64,000 bases of DNA from Novosphingobium sp. KA1. GTDB lineage: Bacteria > Pseudomonadota > Alphaproteobacteria > Sphingomonadales > Sphingomonadaceae. Position numbers and translations under genes: made by a program. How positions within the stretch are numbered: the stretch's first letter is position 1; every line of letters starts with the position of its first letter. The notes beneath the pieces are model-generated. The model did not search any database. It was not told the DNA's origin and worked only from the letters and a program-made list of their open reading frames with translations. Where the stretch lies: assembly GCF_017309955.1 (NCBI RefSeq), contig NZ_CP021247.1, forward strand, positions 3,063,001-3,127,000, written 5' to 3'. Positions 1 to 10,875 of this stretch are shown in pieces.

Positions 1-992
1 GCGAACATGGCGACGCAGGCGAAGGCCTCGTTGACTTCGAACAGGTCGACGTCCGAAAGCTGCCAGCCCACCTTGTCCATCAGCTTGGTGATGGCGCCGA
101 CCGGGGCGGTGGTGAACTTTGCCGGTTCCTGCGCGTGGGCGGCGACACCGACGACGGTGGCGACCGGGGCAAGGCCCTTGGCCTCGGCCACGCTCTTGCG
201 GGTCATGACCACGGCGGCGGCGCCGTCCGAGATCGAGCTGGAGGTGGCGGCGGTGATCGTGCCGTCCTTGGCGAAGGCGGCGCGCAGCGTACGGATCTTG
301 TCCGGGTTGCCCTTGGGCGGCTGCTCGTCGGTGTCGATCACCAGGTCGCCCTTGCGGGTCTTGACGGTGACGGGGACGACTTCGCCGTTGAACGAACCGT
401 TGGCGATGGCTTCCTGCGCGCGGCGCAGGGATTCGATCGAGTAGTCGTCCTGGTTTTCGCGGGTCAGCTGGTACTCGTCGGCGGTCACCTGGGCGAACGA
501 CCCCATCGAGCCGCCTTCGTAGGCGTCTTCGAGGCCGTCGAGGAACATGTGATCGTAAAGGGTGTCGTGGCCGGCGCGGGCGCCCGAGCGGTGCTTCTTC
601 GACAGGTACGGCGCATTGGTCATCGATTCCATGCCGCCGGCGATGATCACGTCGAGCGAGCCGGAGGCGAGCGCCTCGGCCCCCATGATCACCGTCTGCA
701 TGCCCGAGCCGCAGACCTTGTTGACGGTGGTGGCCTGGACCGACTTCGGCAGGCCGGCCTTCAGCGCAGCCTGGCGGGCAGGGGCCTGGCCGAGACCTGC
801 CGGCAGCACGCAGCCCATGTAGATGCGTTCGATGTCGTCACCGGCAACGCCGGCGCGCTCGACCGCGGCCTTTACCGCGGTTGCACCAAGATCGGTTGCC
901 GAGACCTCCGCGAGCGAGCCTTGCAGGCCGCCCATCGGGGTGCGCGCGTAAGAGAGAATGACAATTGGGTCCGAAGCCGAGATTTGGGCCAT
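1..992 (-). CDS. acetyl-CoA acetyltransferase (thiolase), 3' end cut by window edge
   Basis: Thiolase-family enzyme that condenses or cleaves acyl-CoA/acetoacetyl-CoA in the cytoplasm. About 330 residues are visible; the family is usually about 390, so the C-terminal catalytic Cys/His part lies outside the window. The nucleophilic cysteine sits in NKVCGSGM (Cys94), followed by a GGMESM motif near residue 120, and the NEAF motif lies close to the window edge. The ATG at 992 is preceded by GAAAGG about 8 nt upstream. The gene is transcribed away from nuoA. Family assignment is firm. The substrate (acetoacetyl-CoA or longer beta-oxidation chain) cannot be settled from this part. Confidence 0.93.
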   Translation of the reverse strand, partial: MAQISASDPIVILSYARTPMGGLQGSLAEVSATDLGATAVKAAVERAGVAGDDIERIYMGCVLPAGLGQAPARQAALKAGLPKSVQATTVNKVCGSGMQTVIMGAEALASGSLDVIIAGGMESMTNAPYLSKKHRSGARAGHDTLYDHMFLDGLEDAYEGGSMGSFAQVTADEYQLTRENQDDYSIESLRRAQEAIANGSFNGEVVPVTVKTRKGDLVIDTDEQPPKGNPDKIRTLRAAFAKDGTITAATSSSISDGAAAVVMTRKSVAEAKGLAPVATVVGVAAHAQEPAKFTTAPVGAITKLMDKVGWQLSDVDLFEVNEAFACVAMF

Positions 993-1427
993 TATTATGC
1001 CTTTCACGCTGGGAAACAGGTATCCTTGGCAAGTGAACTAGTGTTGCGCTGCATCAATTGCAATTGGCGACTCTGGCGTTAACGGTGGCGAGGATGCTCC
1101 ATCCCCACGGCGTTGGGCCACTGTTCCGGGCACCTTTTTATGCAATCTGGCTGCGAAATCTTGCATCTGTAAGGCGATAGGGCTTGCCGGGTGAAGCAGG
1201 GGCCTATCCCGCGGCGCTCCTTGGGTTTCCGGATGATGCCGGATCATGGCGATAGATGTCTGGAGAGTGGCTTGTTGCGAATGCGTTGCAATGCAACGAA
1301 CTTGGGCCGATTATTCCGCTCGGACACCTTGCGATAGGGGGAGGGCTGTCCTAAGGACGCCCGCAACGACCGGGCGTTGCCATTGGCATGAGTCCGGCTG
1401 CCGTAATCCGGTATGAGGCCAGAACCA
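993..1427. other. divergent intergenic region between thiolase and nuoA
   Basis: These 435 bases separate two divergent genes and hold no convincing ORF. They must carry the promoters of both, but I could not pick sigma70 hexamers with confidence. Visible structures are a perfect 15-bp palindrome (listed separately) and a small inverted repeat GCAACG/CGTTGC at 1363-1380 just upstream of nuoA. Confidence 0.6.
1284..1298. promoter_or_regulatory. 15-bp perfect palindrome, possible operator
   Basis: CGTTGCA-A-TGCAACG is a perfect inverted repeat around one central base, in the middle of the thiolase/nuoA divergent region. Such symmetry is typical of a dimeric repressor site, for example TetR or MarR type. 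The regulator and function are unknown, and chance is not excluded. Confidence 0.35.
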
Positions 1428-1802
1428 TTGACTGATCTGTCACAATACCTGCCGATTCTGATCTTCCTCGTGATCGCGCTCGCGCTCTCGTCGGTGATCG
1501 TGCTCCTGCCGCTGGCCGTCTCGCGCCTGACCGGCACCCACAACCCGAGTGCCGACAAGAACAGCGAGTATGAATGCGGCTTCCCCGCATTCGAAGACCC
1601 GCGCAGCCAGTTCGACGTGCGCTTCTATCTCGTGGCGATCCTTTTCATCGTCTTCGACCTTGAAGCCGCATTCCTGTTCCCCTGGGCCGTGTCGCTCAAG
1701 CTGACCGGCTGGGCCGGCTGGCTGACGATGATGGTGTTCCTCGGTGAACTGGCCATCGGCCTCGCCTATGCATGGAAGAAGGGAGCTCTGGACTGGGAAT
1801 GA
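1428..1802 (+). CDS. nuoA: NADH-quinone oxidoreductase subunit A
   Basis: Small membrane subunit at the junction of the peripheral and membrane arms of respiratory complex I. The 124-residue protein has three hydrophobic helices and the conserved loop with the ECGF and [12 protein letters not shown] stretches typical of NuoA. I chose the TTG at 1428 over the in-frame ATG at 1413: GAGG at 1415-1418 lies 9 nt before the TTG, whereas the ATG has no ribosome-binding site. The protein then begins [10 protein letters not shown], which looks like the natural N-terminus. The stop overlaps the nuoB start (ATGA). Confidence 0.95.
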   Translation: MTDLSQYLPILIFLVIALALSSVIVLLPLAVSRLTGTHNPSADKNSEYECGFPAFEDPRSQFDVRFYLVAILFIVFDLEAAFLFPWAVSLKLTGWAGWLTMMVFLGELAIGLAYAWKKGALDWE

Positions 1803-2368
1803 GCACTCTCGTGAACTCTGCCGGCCAGCCCCTGGCGCCGGCCGCAAGCCAGGGCGGTGCGATCACGCCGCCCGATCAGTCCTTCTTCAAGGACCTCAAT
1901 CAGGAAGTGTCCGACAAGGGCTTCCTTGTCACCTCGACCGAGGAGCTGTTCCAGTGGGCCCGTACCGGCTCGCTGTGGTGGATGACCTTCGGCCTCGCCT
2001 GCTGCGCGGTCGAGATGATCCACGTGAACATGCCGCGTTACGACATGGAGCGCTTCGGCGCCGCGCCGCGCGCGTCCCCGCGCCAGTCGGACGTGATGAT
2101 CGTGGCCGGCACGCTGTGCAACAAGATGGCTCCGGCGCTCCGCAAGGTCTACGACCAGATGTCGGACCCGAAGTACGTCATCTCGATGGGCTCGTGCGCC
2201 AACGGCGGCGGTTACTATCACTACAGCTACAGCGTCGTGCGCGGTTGCGACCGGATCGTCCCGGTCGACATCTATGTGCCGGGCTGCCCGCCGACCGCAG
2301 AAGCGCTGCTCTATGGCGTGATGCAGTTGCAGCGCAAGATCCGCCGCGTCGGCGCGCTCGATAGGTAA
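1799..2368 (+). CDS. nuoB: NADH-quinone oxidoreductase subunit B
   Basis: Peripheral-arm subunit holding the terminal [4Fe-4S] cluster N2, which passes electrons to quinone. At 189 residues it is of usual length. The cluster ligands are visible: tandem Cys68-Cys69 in ACCAVEM, Cys133 in [10 protein letters not shown] and Cys163 in PGCPPT. The ATG at 1799 overlaps the nuoA stop by 4 nt. The upstream in-frame extension to 1772 is less likely because it would lie inside nuoA. Confidence 0.97.
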   Translation: MSTLVNSAGQPLAPAASQGGAITPPDQSFFKDLNQEVSDKGFLVTSTEELFQWARTGSLWWMTFGLACCAVEMIHVNMPRYDMERFGAAPRASPRQSDVMIVAGTLCNKMAPALRKVYDQMSDPKYVISMGSCANGGGYYHYSYSVVRGCDRIVPVDIYVPGCPPTAEALLYGVMQLQRKIRRVGALDR

Positions 2369-2376
2369 GGACGACG

Positions 2377-3006
2377 ATGACCGTTCTGCATTCCGCCCCG
2401 AAGTTCGCTTCGAATGAAGGTGTGATCGAGACGCTCTCGGCCGCACTTGGCGACATGGTCGTCGCGGCCAAGGAAGAACACGGCGAAGTCGTGCTCACCG
2501 TTGTGCGCGACCAGATCGAAAACACCCTTCGCCTGCTGCGTGACCATCACGAATACCAGCAGATGATGGAAATGGCCGGTGTCGACTTCCCGTCGCGTCC
2601 GGAGCGTTTCGAAGTCGTCTACATGCTGCTTTCGGTGACGAAGAACCATCGCCTGATGGTGAAGGTGAACGCCGCCGAGAACACCCCGGTGCCGACCGTG
2701 ACCACGCTTTGGCCCAACGCGGGCTGGCTGGAGCGCGAAGTGTTCGACATGTACGGCGTGATCTTCGCCGGCAACCCGGACCTGCGCCGCATCCTGACCG
2801 ACTATGGCTTCGAAGGGCACCCGTTCCGCAAGGACTTCCCGCTCACCGGCCATGTCGAGCTGCGTTACTCGGAAGAGGAACAGCGCGTGGTCTACGAGCC
2901 GGTCAAGCTTGCGCAGGATCTGCGCCAGTTCGACTTCATGAGCCCATGGGAAGGCGCCGAATACGTGCTCCCGGGCGATGAAAAGGCCGAAGGAGAGGCG
3001 AAGTGA
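2377..3006 (+). CDS. nuoC: NADH-quinone oxidoreductase subunit C
   Basis: 30-kDa peripheral-arm subunit of complex I that packs against NuoD; it has no cofactor of its own. The 209-residue protein carries the family signature in the region [14 protein letters not shown], then [24 protein letters not shown] split over residues about 130-155. nuoC and nuoD are separate genes here, unlike the fused nuoCD of E. coli. The C-terminal tail is acidic. It ends in a GTGA overlap with nuoD. Confidence 0.96.
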   Translation: MTVLHSAPKFASNEGVIETLSAALGDMVVAAKEEHGEVVLTVVRDQIENTLRLLRDHHEYQQMMEMAGVDFPSRPERFEVVYMLLSVTKNHRLMVKVNAAENTPVPTVTTLWPNAGWLEREVFDMYGVIFAGNPDLRRILTDYGFEGHPFRKDFPLTGHVELRYSEEEQRVVYEPVKLAQDLRQFDFMSPWEGAEYVLPGDEKAEGEAK

Positions 3007-4214
3007 GCATGTTGCTTGAGCAGTCGCCCACCACCGGCGACGAAGTCATCACCAACTACACGATCAACTTCGGACCGCAGCACCCTGCGGCTCACGGCGT
3101 TCTGCGCATGGTCATGGAACTCGATGGCGAGATCATCGAGCGCATCGACCCGCACGTCGGCCTGCTGCATCGCGGCACCGAGAAGCTGATCGAGCACAAG
3201 ACGTACCTCCAGGCGCTGCCCTATTTCGACCGTCTGGACTACTGTTCGCCGCTGGGCATGGAGCATTCCTACGTCCTGGCGGTCGAGAAGCTGCTCAACC
3301 TCGAGGTTCCGATCCGCGCGCAGTACCTGCGCGTGCTGTTCGCCGAGTTGACCCGCATCTGCAACCACATGCTCAACATCGGCTCGCACGTCATGGACGT
3401 GGGCGCGATGACCCCGAACCTGTGGCTGTTCGAAATCCGCGAGGACTGCCTCAACTTCTTCGAACGCGCTTCGGGCGCGCGCATGCACTCGGCCTGGTTC
3501 CGCCCCGGCGGTGTCCACCAGGACGTGCCGCTCAAGCTGCTGACCGACATCGCCGACTGGCTCGACACCCGCCTGCCGGAGCTGTTCGAGGACGCGATGA
3601 GCCTCGTGGTCGACAACCGCATCTTCAAGCAGCGCAATGTCGACATCGCGCTGGTCAGCAAGGAAGATGCGCTGGCCTGGGGCTTCTCGGGCCCGATGAT
3701 CCGCGGCGCGGGCATCCCCTGGGATATCCGCAAGTCGCAGCCCTACGACGTCTATGACCGCATGGACTTCGAGATCCCCGTCGGCACCAACTCGGACTGC
3801 TACGACCGCTTCATGGTCCGCGTCGAGGAAGTGCGCCAGTCGGCCAGGATCATGAAGCAGTGCCTGGCGCAGATGCCCGAGGGCCCGGTGGCTTCGTCCG
3901 ACCGCAAGGTGGTTCCCCCCAAGCGCGGCGAGATGAAGCAGTCGATGGAATCGCTGATCCATCACTTCAAGCTCTACACCGAAGGCTTCCACGTCCCGGC
4001 CGGTGAAGTCTACGTCGCCACGGAAAGCCCGAAGGGCGAATTCGGCGTCTATCTGGTGTCGGACGGCTCGAACAAGCCGTACCGCTGCAAGATCCGCCCG
4101 ACCGCCTTCTCGCACCTCCAGGCGATGGACTTCATGTCGAAGGGGCACATGCTCTCCGACGCGACCGCCATTCTGGGCGCCATCGACGTGGTGTTCGGGG
4201 AGTGCGACCGTTGA
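3003..4214 (+). CDS. nuoD: NADH-quinone oxidoreductase subunit D
   Basis: 49-kDa subunit that forms the quinone-binding pocket with NuoB. The 403-residue protein shows the hallmark [13 protein letters not shown] near residue 25 and a [10 protein letters not shown] motif near residue 50. It is related to the large subunit of NiFe hydrogenases but lacks the metal ligands. The GTG at 3003 overlaps the nuoC stop; an ATG two codons on (3009) is an alternative. It ends ...VVFGECDR, the standard terminus. Confidence 0.97.
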   Translation: MSMLLEQSPTTGDEVITNYTINFGPQHPAAHGVLRMVMELDGEIIERIDPHVGLLHRGTEKLIEHKTYLQALPYFDRLDYCSPLGMEHSYVLAVEKLLNLEVPIRAQYLRVLFAELTRICNHMLNIGSHVMDVGAMTPNLWLFEIREDCLNFFERASGARMHSAWFRPGGVHQDVPLKLLTDIADWLDTRLPELFEDAMSLVVDNRIFKQRNVDIALVSKEDALAWGFSGPMIRGAGIPWDIRKSQPYDVYDRMDFEIPVGTNSDCYDRFMVRVEEVRQSARIMKQCLAQMPEGPVASSDRKVVPPKRGEMKQSMESLIHHFKLYTEGFHVPAGEVYVATESPKGEFGVYLVSDGSNKPYRCKIRPTAFSHLQAMDFMSKGHMLSDATAILGAIDVVFGECDR

Positions 4215-4543
4215 GCCGCCTCGCTACCGCCGAGCTGATGATCGCGCACTATAACGCGCAGGACGCCGATGCTTACGTCGCTCTCATGACCGACGACGCA
4301 TGCGAGGCGGGCTATCGCGGCGCGGTCGTTCGCGAAGGCAAGGAAGGCACCCGCGAGGGGCTGAAGAAGATGTTCGCCGAGTTCCCCGAGAACCGCGCGG
4401 ACATCCTCTCGTCCTACGAACTGGGCGAATATGTCGTCCTGCACGAGCGTGTGTTCCGTTCGGCGAGCGCGGAGCCCTTCGAAGTCATGTCGGTGTACAG
4501 CTTCGAGGGCGACAAGTGCTCGCGGGTTGAGTTCATCCGATGA
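4211..4543 (+). CDS. NTF2/SnoaL-like small protein inside nuo operon
   Basis: A protein of about 110 residues with the alpha+beta pattern of the NTF2/SnoaL-like superfamily: N-terminal helices ([20 protein letters not shown]), then the strands of a cone-shaped sheet ending [13 protein letters not shown]. It is not a canonical complex I subunit. The TTG at 4211 overlaps the nuoD stop and has GGGGAG about 8 nt upstream; a GTG at 4202 is the alternative. The position inside the operon suggests an accessory or assembly role, or simple co-expression. No catalytic function can be read from the sequence. Confidence 0.85.
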   Translation: MSRLATAELMIAHYNAQDADAYVALMTDDACEAGYRGAVVREGKEGTREGLKKMFAEFPENRADILSSYELGEYVVLHERVFRSASAEPFEVMSVYSFEGDKCSRVEFIR

Positions 4544-4740
4544 AATTCAACACGCTCGAACTGATCCGCATCTGGGCCGCCGTCACCGGTGTGGCCCTTG
4601 CGGTGTGGTATTTTGCCGCCGTCTATCTCGATCTCCAGCCCACCGGCGCCCTGCCGATGCTGGTGACCGCGATCGGCGGTTTCGAATTGTTTCTTTTCGG
4701 CCAGGACCAGTGGCTGAAGCGCAGGGGTAAGCATGGCTGA
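4540..4740 (+). CDS. small single/double-helix membrane protein inside nuo operon
   Basis: A 66-residue protein with hydrophobic segments at about residues 10-28 and 38-54, followed by a basic tail (LKRRGKHG). Its start overlaps the previous stop (ATGA) and its end overlaps nuoE by 8 nt, so it is translated as part of the nuo transcript. No known domain recognised. It could be a lineage-specific accessory subunit or assembly factor of complex I, but only its position suggests so. Confidence 0.85.
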   Translation: MKFNTLELIRIWAAVTGVALAVWYFAAVYLDLQPTGALPMLVTAIGGFELFLFGQDQWLKRRGKHG

Positions 4741-5401
4741 CCGCTATATCGAACCCGACACGCCCGAACTTCGGGCCCGTTGGGGCAATTTCGCCTGGAC
4801 TTCCGAAAACGCCGAGAAGGCGAAGGAAGTCGTCGCGCGTTATCCGGAAGGGCGCCAGCGCTCGGCCGTGATGCCGCTGCTCGATCTCGCCCAGCGTCAG
4901 GTTGGCGCGGAAGAGAACACGCAGGGCTGGCTGCCGATCCCGGTGATGGAATACATCGCCGCCTATCTCGACATGCCGATCATCCGCGTTGTCGAGGTCG
5001 CGACCTTCTACACGATGTACAACATCGCGCCGATCGGCCGCTTTCACGTGCAGGTCTGCGGCACCACGCCGTGCATGCTGCGCGGGTCCGACGATCTGCT
5101 GGCGACCTGCAAGTCGCGCGGCATGAAGAAGGGCCACATCTCGGAGGACGGCTTGTGGTCGTTCACCGAGGTCGAGTGCATGGGCAACTGCGCCTCGGCG
5201 CCGATGGTCCAGATTAACGACGACAACTACGAAGACCTCACGTCGGAGCGCCTCAACGCGGTGCTCGACGCGCTGGCGCGTGGTGAAACGCCCAAGGCCG
5301 GCACGCAGGATCCTGCCCGTCACACCGTCGAACCGGTGGGCGAGCCGACCAGCCTTGCGGCCATGATCACCGAAAACCATGACTATCGGAGTGAGTGGTA
5401 A
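4733..5401 (+). CDS. nuoE: NADH-quinone oxidoreductase subunit E
   Basis: 24-kDa subunit carrying the [2Fe-2S] cluster N1a, beside FMN-binding NuoF. The 222-residue thioredoxin-like protein has the four cysteine ligands in [11 protein letters not shown] (about 108 and 113) and [11 protein letters not shown] (about 149 and 153). The upstream helical domain contains [12 protein letters not shown]. The C-terminal 30 residues (after about 190) are a variable extension. The TAATG junction with nuoF overlaps by one base. Confidence 0.97.
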   Translation: MADRYIEPDTPELRARWGNFAWTSENAEKAKEVVARYPEGRQRSAVMPLLDLAQRQVGAEENTQGWLPIPVMEYIAAYLDMPIIRVVEVATFYTMYNIAPIGRFHVQVCGTTPCMLRGSDDLLATCKSRGMKKGHISEDGLWSFTEVECMGNCASAPMVQINDDNYEDLTSERLNAVLDALARGETPKAGTQDPARHTVEPVGEPTSLAAMITENHDYRSEW

Positions 5402-6702
5402 TGGCTCTCCTCGATAAGGATCGCATCTTCACCAACCTCTACGGCTATCAGCCGTGGAACCTGAAGGAAGCGCAGGCGCGCGGCGCCTGGGACAACACCA
5501 AGGCGCTGATCGAGCGCGGCCGCGAGGCCATCATCGACGAGATGAAGGCTTCGGGTCTGCGTGGCCGCGGCGGTGCGGGCTTCCCGACCGGCATGAAGTG
5601 GTCCTTCATGCCCAAGCAGCCGCCGCTCGACCAGAACGGCAATCCCAAGCCCAGCTTCCTCGTGATCAACGCGGACGAATCCGAACCGGGTTCGTGCAAG
5701 GATCGCGAGATCATGCGCCACGACCCGCACCTGCTGTTCGAAGGCGCGCTGGTCGCGGGCTTCGCAATGGGTGCGCGCGCGGCCTACATCTACATTCGCG
5801 GCGAATACATCCGCGAGGCAGAGACGCTGTTCGCGGCGCGTGAAGAGGCTTACGCAGCCGGCCTGCTGGGCAAGAACGCCTGCGGTTCGGGTTACGATTT
5901 CGACGTCTTTGTCCACCGCGGCGCCGGTGCCTACATCTGCGGCGAAGAAACCGCGATGATCGAAAGCCTCGAAGGCAAGAAGGGCCAGCCCCGCCTGAAG
6001 CCGCCGTTCCCGGCCGGCGCGGGCCTCTACGGCTGCCCGACGACGGTCAACAACGTGGAATCGATCGCCGTCGCGCCGACGATCCTGCGTCGCGGCGCCG
6101 CATGGTTCTCCAGCTTCGGCCGCGAGAACAACAAGGGCACCAAGCTCTTCCAGATCAGCGGGCACGTGAACCGTCCCTGCGTGGTCGAGGAAGAGATGTC
6201 GATCCCGTTCAGCGAGTTGATCGAGCGGCACTGCGGCGGCATTCGCGGCGGCAAGGACAACCTGCTGGCGGTCATCCCCGGCGGTTCCTCGGTTCCGTTG
6301 GTGCCGGCTGCCGAGATCTGGGACGCGCCGATGGACTTCGACGGCCTGCGCGCTGTCGGTTCGGGCCTCGGTACCGCGGCCGTCATCGTCATGGACAAGT
6401 CCACCGACATCGTCCGCGCCATCAGCCGCATCTCGTACTTCTACAAGCACGAGTCCTGCGGTCAGTGCACCCCCTGCCGCGAGGGCACGGGCTGGATGTG
6501 GCGCGTGATGGAGCGCCTGCGCACCGGTGATGCGCAAGTCGAGGAAATCGACATGCTGCAGCAGGTGACCAAGCAGGTCGAAGGCCACACCATCTGCGCT
6601 CTGGGCGACGCTGCGGCGTGGCCGATCCAGGGCCTGATCCGTCATTTCCGTCCGGAGCTTGAGCGCCGGATCGCCGAAAACGTCCGCGAGGCTGCCGAGT
6701 AA
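5401..6702 (+). CDS. nuoF: NADH-quinone oxidoreductase subunit F
   Basis: 51-kDa NADH-oxidising subunit that binds FMN, NADH and [4Fe-4S] cluster N3. The 433-residue protein shows the glycine-rich nucleotide-binding motif [10 protein letters not shown] (about 54-64), [13 protein letters not shown] near residue 95, and the cluster motif [12 protein letters not shown] near residue 350 with the fourth Cys near 398 (HTICALGD). I chose the ATG at 5401, which overlaps the nuoE stop, over a GTG two codons upstream inside nuoE. Confidence 0.97.
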   Translation: MALLDKDRIFTNLYGYQPWNLKEAQARGAWDNTKALIERGREAIIDEMKASGLRGRGGAGFPTGMKWSFMPKQPPLDQNGNPKPSFLVINADESEPGSCKDREIMRHDPHLLFEGALVAGFAMGARAAYIYIRGEYIREAETLFAAREEAYAAGLLGKNACGSGYDFDVFVHRGAGAYICGEETAMIESLEGKKGQPRLKPPFPAGAGLYGCPTTVNNVESIAVAPTILRRGAAWFSSFGRENNKGTKLFQISGHVNRPCVVEEEMSIPFSELIERHCGGIRGGKDNLLAVIPGGSSVPLVPAAEIWDAPMDFDGLRAVGSGLGTAAVIVMDKSTDIVRAISRISYFYKHESCGQCTPCREGTGWMWRVMERLRTGDAQVEEIDMLQQVTKQVEGHTICALGDAAAWPIQGLIRHFRPELERRIAENVREAAE

Positions 6703-8720
6703 TGCCCAAGGTCAAAGTCGACGGCGTCGAGATCGACGTCCCCACCGGCGCAACCGTGCTGCAGGCCTGTGAGCTTGCCGGCAAGGAAATCCCGCGCTTT
6801 TGCTACCATGAACGCCTGAGCATCGCCGGCAACTGCCGCATGTGCCTGGTCGAAGTGAAGCCCGGACCGCCCAAGCCCCAGGCTTCGTGCGCGCTTCCGG
6901 CTGCCGAAGGCCAGGAAATCCGCACGGATTCCGAAATGGTCAAGAAGGCGCGGGAAGGGGTGATGGAGTTTCTCCTCATCAACCACCCGCTCGACTGCCC
7001 GATCTGCGATCAGGGCGGCGAGTGCGACCTTCAGGACCAGTCGGTCGCTTACGGTCGCGGCGCTTCGCGCTACGACGAGAACAAGCGCGCGGTCACTGAA
7101 AAGTACATGGGCCCGCTCATCAAGACGACGATGACGCGCTGCATCCACTGCACCCGCTGCGTGCGTTTCTCGGAAGAGATCGCCGGCGTGGACGAGATCG
7201 GCGCGCTCTATCGCGGCGAGAACATGCAGATCACGACCTATCTCGAACACGCTGCCAAGCACGAGATGTCGGCCAACGTGATCGACTTGTGCCCGGTCGG
7301 CGCGCTCACCTCGCGTCCCTACGCCTTCGAGGCCCGTCCCTGGGAACTCAAGAAGACGCTGGGCATCGACGTGTCGGACGCCACCGGCGCCAACATCCGC
7401 ATCGATGCGCGCGGCCGCGAAGTGCTGCGCGTGCTTCCTCGTAACAACGATGACGTGAACGAGGAATGGATCAGCGACAAGGCGCGCTACATGGTCGACG
7501 GGCTTACCAAGCGCCGTCTCGACAAGCCGTACCTGCGCCGTGACGGCAAGCTCGTCGCGGTCAGCTGGAACGAGGCCTTTGCCGCCATCGCCACGCTGAA
7601 CCCGGGCAACTCGATCGCCGCCGTCGCTGGCGACATGGTCGATTGCGAAACGATGTTCGCGGCCAAGAAGCTGGTCGGCGCGCTCGGTTCGACGCTCATC
7701 GAAGGTCGTCAGACCGGGATGGACTATGCGACGGGCAGCCTGGCCGCGGTCAACTTCAACACCACGTTCTCGGGCATCGAGACCGCTGACGCGATCCTGA
7801 TCGCGGGCAGCCACGTGCGCTGGGAAGCCCCGCTGCTCAACGTCCGCCTGCGCAAGGCGGTGAAGCGCGGCGCCAAGGTGTTCCTCGTCGGCCCTGAGTG
7901 GGAAACCACTTTCGGGGGCGAGTTCCTTGGCGAAGACCTGTCGGTCCTTGGCAATCTGCCGCAGCACGTCGCCGACGCGCTGTCGAACGCGAAGCGTCCG
8001 GCGGTGATCCTCGGCGGCGCGGCGCTCGGCCGTGGCGGTCTGGAAGCGGGCCTCGCGCTCGCGGCCCGCTTCAACCTCGTTCGCGATCTTGAAGACGGCA
8101 CCCAGTGGAACGGCTTCAACGTCCTCCACATGGCGGCAAGCCGCATGGGCGGCCTGATGCTGGGCTACGCGCAGAAGGGCGGCATTGCCGACCTCGTCGC
8201 CGCCAAGCCCAAGGTCCTGCTCGCGCTCGGCGCCGATGAAGTGGACTTCACCCAGTTCGCCGGTTCGATGATCGTCTACATCGGTCACCACGGCGACAAG
8301 GGCGCCCATGCGGCGGACGTGATCCTGCCGGCTTCGGCCTACACCGAAAAGGCAGGCACTTACGTCAACACCGAAGGCCGCGTGCAGTGGTCCGACAAGG
8401 CCGTGTTCGCGCCGGGCGATGCCCGTGAGGACTGGACGATCCTGCGTGCGCTCGCCGATGCTTTCGGCGTGACCGTCGGCTTCGACACCTTCGATCAACT
8501 GCGAAACGCAATGATCGCGGAAGTTCCTGCACTTGGCAGCGAAGGTCTGGCCGACTACGGCAGCGTTCTGCCCCTCGGCGGCGGTTCCGCTGCCGGTCAG
8601 ATCGCCTATCCGATCAAGGACTTCTACATGACCAACCCGATCGCCCGTGCGAGCGCCGTCATGCAGCGCTGCTCGGCCGAAATCCTCCACGGGGAAGAAC
8701 TGGCGGAGGCCGCGGAATGA
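6702..8720 (+). CDS. nuoG: NADH-quinone oxidoreductase subunit G
   Basis: 75-kDa iron-sulfur subunit of complex I. The 672-residue protein starts with a 2Fe-2S ferredoxin domain ([15 protein letters not shown], residues about 34-48). It continues with the His/Cys cluster region ([18 protein letters not shown], near 100) and a [10 protein letters not shown] motif near 150, and then a molybdopterin-oxidoreductase-like domain that is a structural relic here. It shares one base with the nuoF stop and overlaps nuoH by 4 nt. Confidence 0.96.
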   Translation: MPKVKVDGVEIDVPTGATVLQACELAGKEIPRFCYHERLSIAGNCRMCLVEVKPGPPKPQASCALPAAEGQEIRTDSEMVKKAREGVMEFLLINHPLDCPICDQGGECDLQDQSVAYGRGASRYDENKRAVTEKYMGPLIKTTMTRCIHCTRCVRFSEEIAGVDEIGALYRGENMQITTYLEHAAKHEMSANVIDLCPVGALTSRPYAFEARPWELKKTLGIDVSDATGANIRIDARGREVLRVLPRNNDDVNEEWISDKARYMVDGLTKRRLDKPYLRRDGKLVAVSWNEAFAAIATLNPGNSIAAVAGDMVDCETMFAAKKLVGALGSTLIEGRQTGMDYATGSLAAVNFNTTFSGIETADAILIAGSHVRWEAPLLNVRLRKAVKRGAKVFLVGPEWETTFGGEFLGEDLSVLGNLPQHVADALSNAKRPAVILGGAALGRGGLEAGLALAARFNLVRDLEDGTQWNGFNVLHMAASRMGGLMLGYAQKGGIADLVAAKPKVLLALGADEVDFTQFAGSMIVYIGHHGDKGAHAADVILPASAYTEKAGTYVNTEGRVQWSDKAVFAPGDAREDWTILRALADAFGVTVGFDTFDQLRNAMIAEVPALGSEGLADYGSVLPLGGGSAAGQIAYPIKDFYMTNPIARASAVMQRCSAEILHGEELAEAAE

Positions 8721-9763
8721 CCGCTTTCTTCCAAACTCTCGGGATGAGCTACGAGTGGGCGTGGTTTGTCGCCACCGTCTGCGGCATCCTGCTCATCGCG
8801 CTGCCGCTGATGCTGGCCGTGGCCATGATCATCTATGTCGACCGCAAGATCTGGGCCGCCATGGCGCTGCGCCGTGGTCCCAACGTGGTCGGCCCGTTCG
8901 GTCTGCTCCAGTCCTTCGCGGACGGTCTGAAGGTCTTCCTTCAGGAAACCATCATTCCTTCGGCGGCGAACAAGGGCCTGTTCCTGATCGCCCCGGTGGT
9001 GACCTTCACGCTGGCGCTGCTGTCCTGGGCGGTGATCCCGTTCAATTCGGGCGCCTTCGTTTCCAACATCAACATCGGTCTGCTCTACATCCTCGCGATC
9101 AGCTCGCTGGGTGTATACGGCACGATCATGGCGGGCTGGGCTTCGAACTCGAAGTACCCGTTCTTCTCCGCGATGCGCGCATCGGCGCAGATGATCTCGT
9201 ATGAAGTCTCGATCGGCTTCATCCTGATCACCGTCGTGCTCTGGGCGGGTACGTTCAACATGAACGACATCGTCTGGGCGCAGAAGGGCCACGTGCTGGG
9301 CATCATCAACGGTTTCGCCGCGAACCCGCTGCTGTTCCCGATGTGGGTGATGTTCCTGATTTCTAGCCTTGCGGAAACGCAGCGTGCTCCCTTCGACCTT
9401 GCCGAAGCGGAATCGGAACTCGTCGCCGGTTATCAGACCGAATACTCGTCGATGGCCTTCGCCGCCTACTGGCTGGGCGAATATGCCAACGTGCTCCTGA
9501 TGTGCGCGCTCAACGCGACGCTGTTCTGGGGTGGCTGGCTGCCGCCGCTCGACATCCCCGTGCTGTACCTCGTTCCGGGCTTCATCTGGTTCCTGATCAA
9601 GGTTTTCGGCTTCTTCTTCGTGTTCAGCTGGATCAAGGCCACCGTTCCCCGGTACCGCTATGACCAGTTGATGCGCCTGGGCTGGAAGGTCTTCCTGCCC
9701 GTATCGCTGCTGTTCGTTGTTCTCGTCAGCGGCTACCTCATGGCTACCGGACACTTCCAATGA
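8717..9763 (+). CDS. nuoH: NADH-quinone oxidoreductase subunit H
   Basis: Membrane subunit that completes the quinone tunnel and links to the proton channels. The 348-residue protein has about eight hydrophobic segments. Conserved loops include [14 protein letters not shown] (near 55), [13 protein letters not shown] (near 155) and the acidic [23 protein letters not shown] region (split, near 220-240). ATGA overlap with nuoG. Confidence 0.97.
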   Translation: MTAFFQTLGMSYEWAWFVATVCGILLIALPLMLAVAMIIYVDRKIWAAMALRRGPNVVGPFGLLQSFADGLKVFLQETIIPSAANKGLFLIAPVVTFTLALLSWAVIPFNSGAFVSNINIGLLYILAISSLGVYGTIMAGWASNSKYPFFSAMRASAQMISYEVSIGFILITVVLWAGTFNMNDIVWAQKGHVLGIINGFAANPLLFPMWVMFLISSLAETQRAPFDLAEAESELVAGYQTEYSSMAFAAYWLGEYANVLLMCALNATLFWGGWLPPLDIPVLYLVPGFIWFLIKVFGFFFVFSWIKATVPRYRYDQLMRLGWKVFLPVSLLFVVLVSGYLMATGHFQ

Positions 9764-10245
9764 CCGTCGGACAACTCATAAAGAGCTTCACGCTCTGGGA
9801 GTTCGTGAAGGCGCACTGGCTGACCTTGAAGTACTTCTTCAAGCCCAAGGCGACGATCAACTACCCCTTCGAGAAGAACCCGCTTTCGCCGCGCTTCCGT
9901 GGTGAGCATGCCCTGCGCCGTTATCCCAACGGCGAGGAACGCTGCATCGCCTGCAAGCTGTGCGAGGCGATCTGCCCGGCGCAGGCGATCACGATCGAAG
10001 CCGCACCGCGTGAAGACGGTTCGCGCCGCACCACGCGCTACGACATCGACATGACGAAGTGCATCTACTGCGGCTTCTGCCAGGAAGCCTGCCCGGTGGA
10101 CGCCATCGTCGAGGGGCCGAACTTCGAATACGCGACCGAAACGCGTGAGGAACTGCTCTATGACAAGGCCAAGCTACTGGCGAACGGGGACAAGTGGGAG
10201 CGTGCGATCGCCGCGAACCTTGAAGCCGATGCGCCGTATCGATAG
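9760..10245 (+). CDS. nuoI: NADH-quinone oxidoreductase subunit I
   Basis: TYKY subunit with two [4Fe-4S] clusters (N6a, N6b) that feed cluster N2. The 161-residue protein has two ferredoxin motifs: C62-x2-C65-x2-C68-x3-C72 ([12 protein letters not shown]) and C101-x2-C104-x2-C107-x3-C111 ([12 protein letters not shown]). An N-terminal amphipathic helix docks on the membrane arm in this family. ATGA overlap with nuoH. Confidence 0.97.
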   Translation: MTVGQLIKSFTLWEFVKAHWLTLKYFFKPKATINYPFEKNPLSPRFRGEHALRRYPNGEERCIACKLCEAICPAQAITIEAAPREDGSRRTTRYDIDMTKCIYCGFCQEACPVDAIVEGPNFEYATETREELLYDKAKLLANGDKWERAIAANLEADAPYR

Positions 10246-10257
10246 GGGCCCGCGGAC

Positions 10258-10875
10258 ATGATCCAGACCATCGCCTTCTATCTGTTCGCTGTGCTGACCA
10301 TCGCGTCGGCCGCCGCGACGATCCTCTCGCGCAACCCGGTTCACGCCGTGCTGTTCCTGATCCTGGCGTTCTTCAACGCGGCCGGGCTGATGGTGCTCAC
10401 CGGCGCCGAGTTCATCGCCATGCTGCTCGTCATCGTCTATGTCGGTGCCGTTGCGGTCCTGTTCCTCTTCGTCGTCATGATGCTCGACATCGACTTCGCC
10501 GAACTGCGGGCCGGGTTCGTCAAGAACTTCCCGCTCGGCCTGCTGGTCGCGGTTGTCCTTCTCGCCGAGATGGTGCTGGGTATCGGTGCTTACAAGTCCG
10601 GTAGCCTTATCCTCGGCACGCCTGACGGCACCAGCGCCGCGCCTGCCGGCACCACGAACATCGAAGCCATCGGTGCGCTGATGTACAGCCGCTACCTGTT
10701 CCTGTTCGAAGCCGCCGGCCTGATCCTGCTCGTCGCGATGATCGGCGCCATCGTGCTGACCCATCGTCAGCGTGGGGACACGCGCGGCCAGAAGATCAGC
10801 AAGCAGATCGCCCGTCGTCCCGACGAAGCGACCGTCAACGTCAAGCCCGAAGTGGGCAAGGGGGTTCAGCTGTGA
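10258..10875 (+). CDS. nuoJ: NADH-quinone oxidoreductase subunit J
   Basis: Membrane-arm subunit with five transmembrane helices. In this 205-residue protein the conserved helix 3 region [20 protein letters not shown] is near residues 55-75, the site of the pi-bulge involved in coupling. The C-terminal 40 residues are polar and variable. It lies 12 nt after nuoI, a rare short gap in this operon, and overlaps nuoK by 4 nt (GTGA). Confidence 0.96.
   Translation: MIQTIAFYLFAVLTIASAAATILSRNPVHAVLFLILAFFNAAGLMVLTGAEFIAMLLVIVYVGAVAVLFLFVVMMLDIDFAELRAGFVKNFPLGLLVAVVLLAEMVLGIGAYKSGSLILGTPDGTSAAPAGTTNIEAIGALMYSRYLFLFEAAGLILLVAMIGAIVLTHRQRGDTRGQKISKQIARRPDEATVNVKPEVGKGVQL

Noticed and set aside
135..1082. 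315-codon plus-strand frame over the thiolase
   Set aside because: Antisense to a clear thiolase with catalytic motifs; amino acid make-up (Gly/Arg/Val/Asp-rich) is that of a high-GC shadow.
6642..8690. 682-codon minus-strand frame over nuoG
   Set aside because: Arises from GC-rich codon structure of nuoG; no domain, and nuoG has all cluster motifs.
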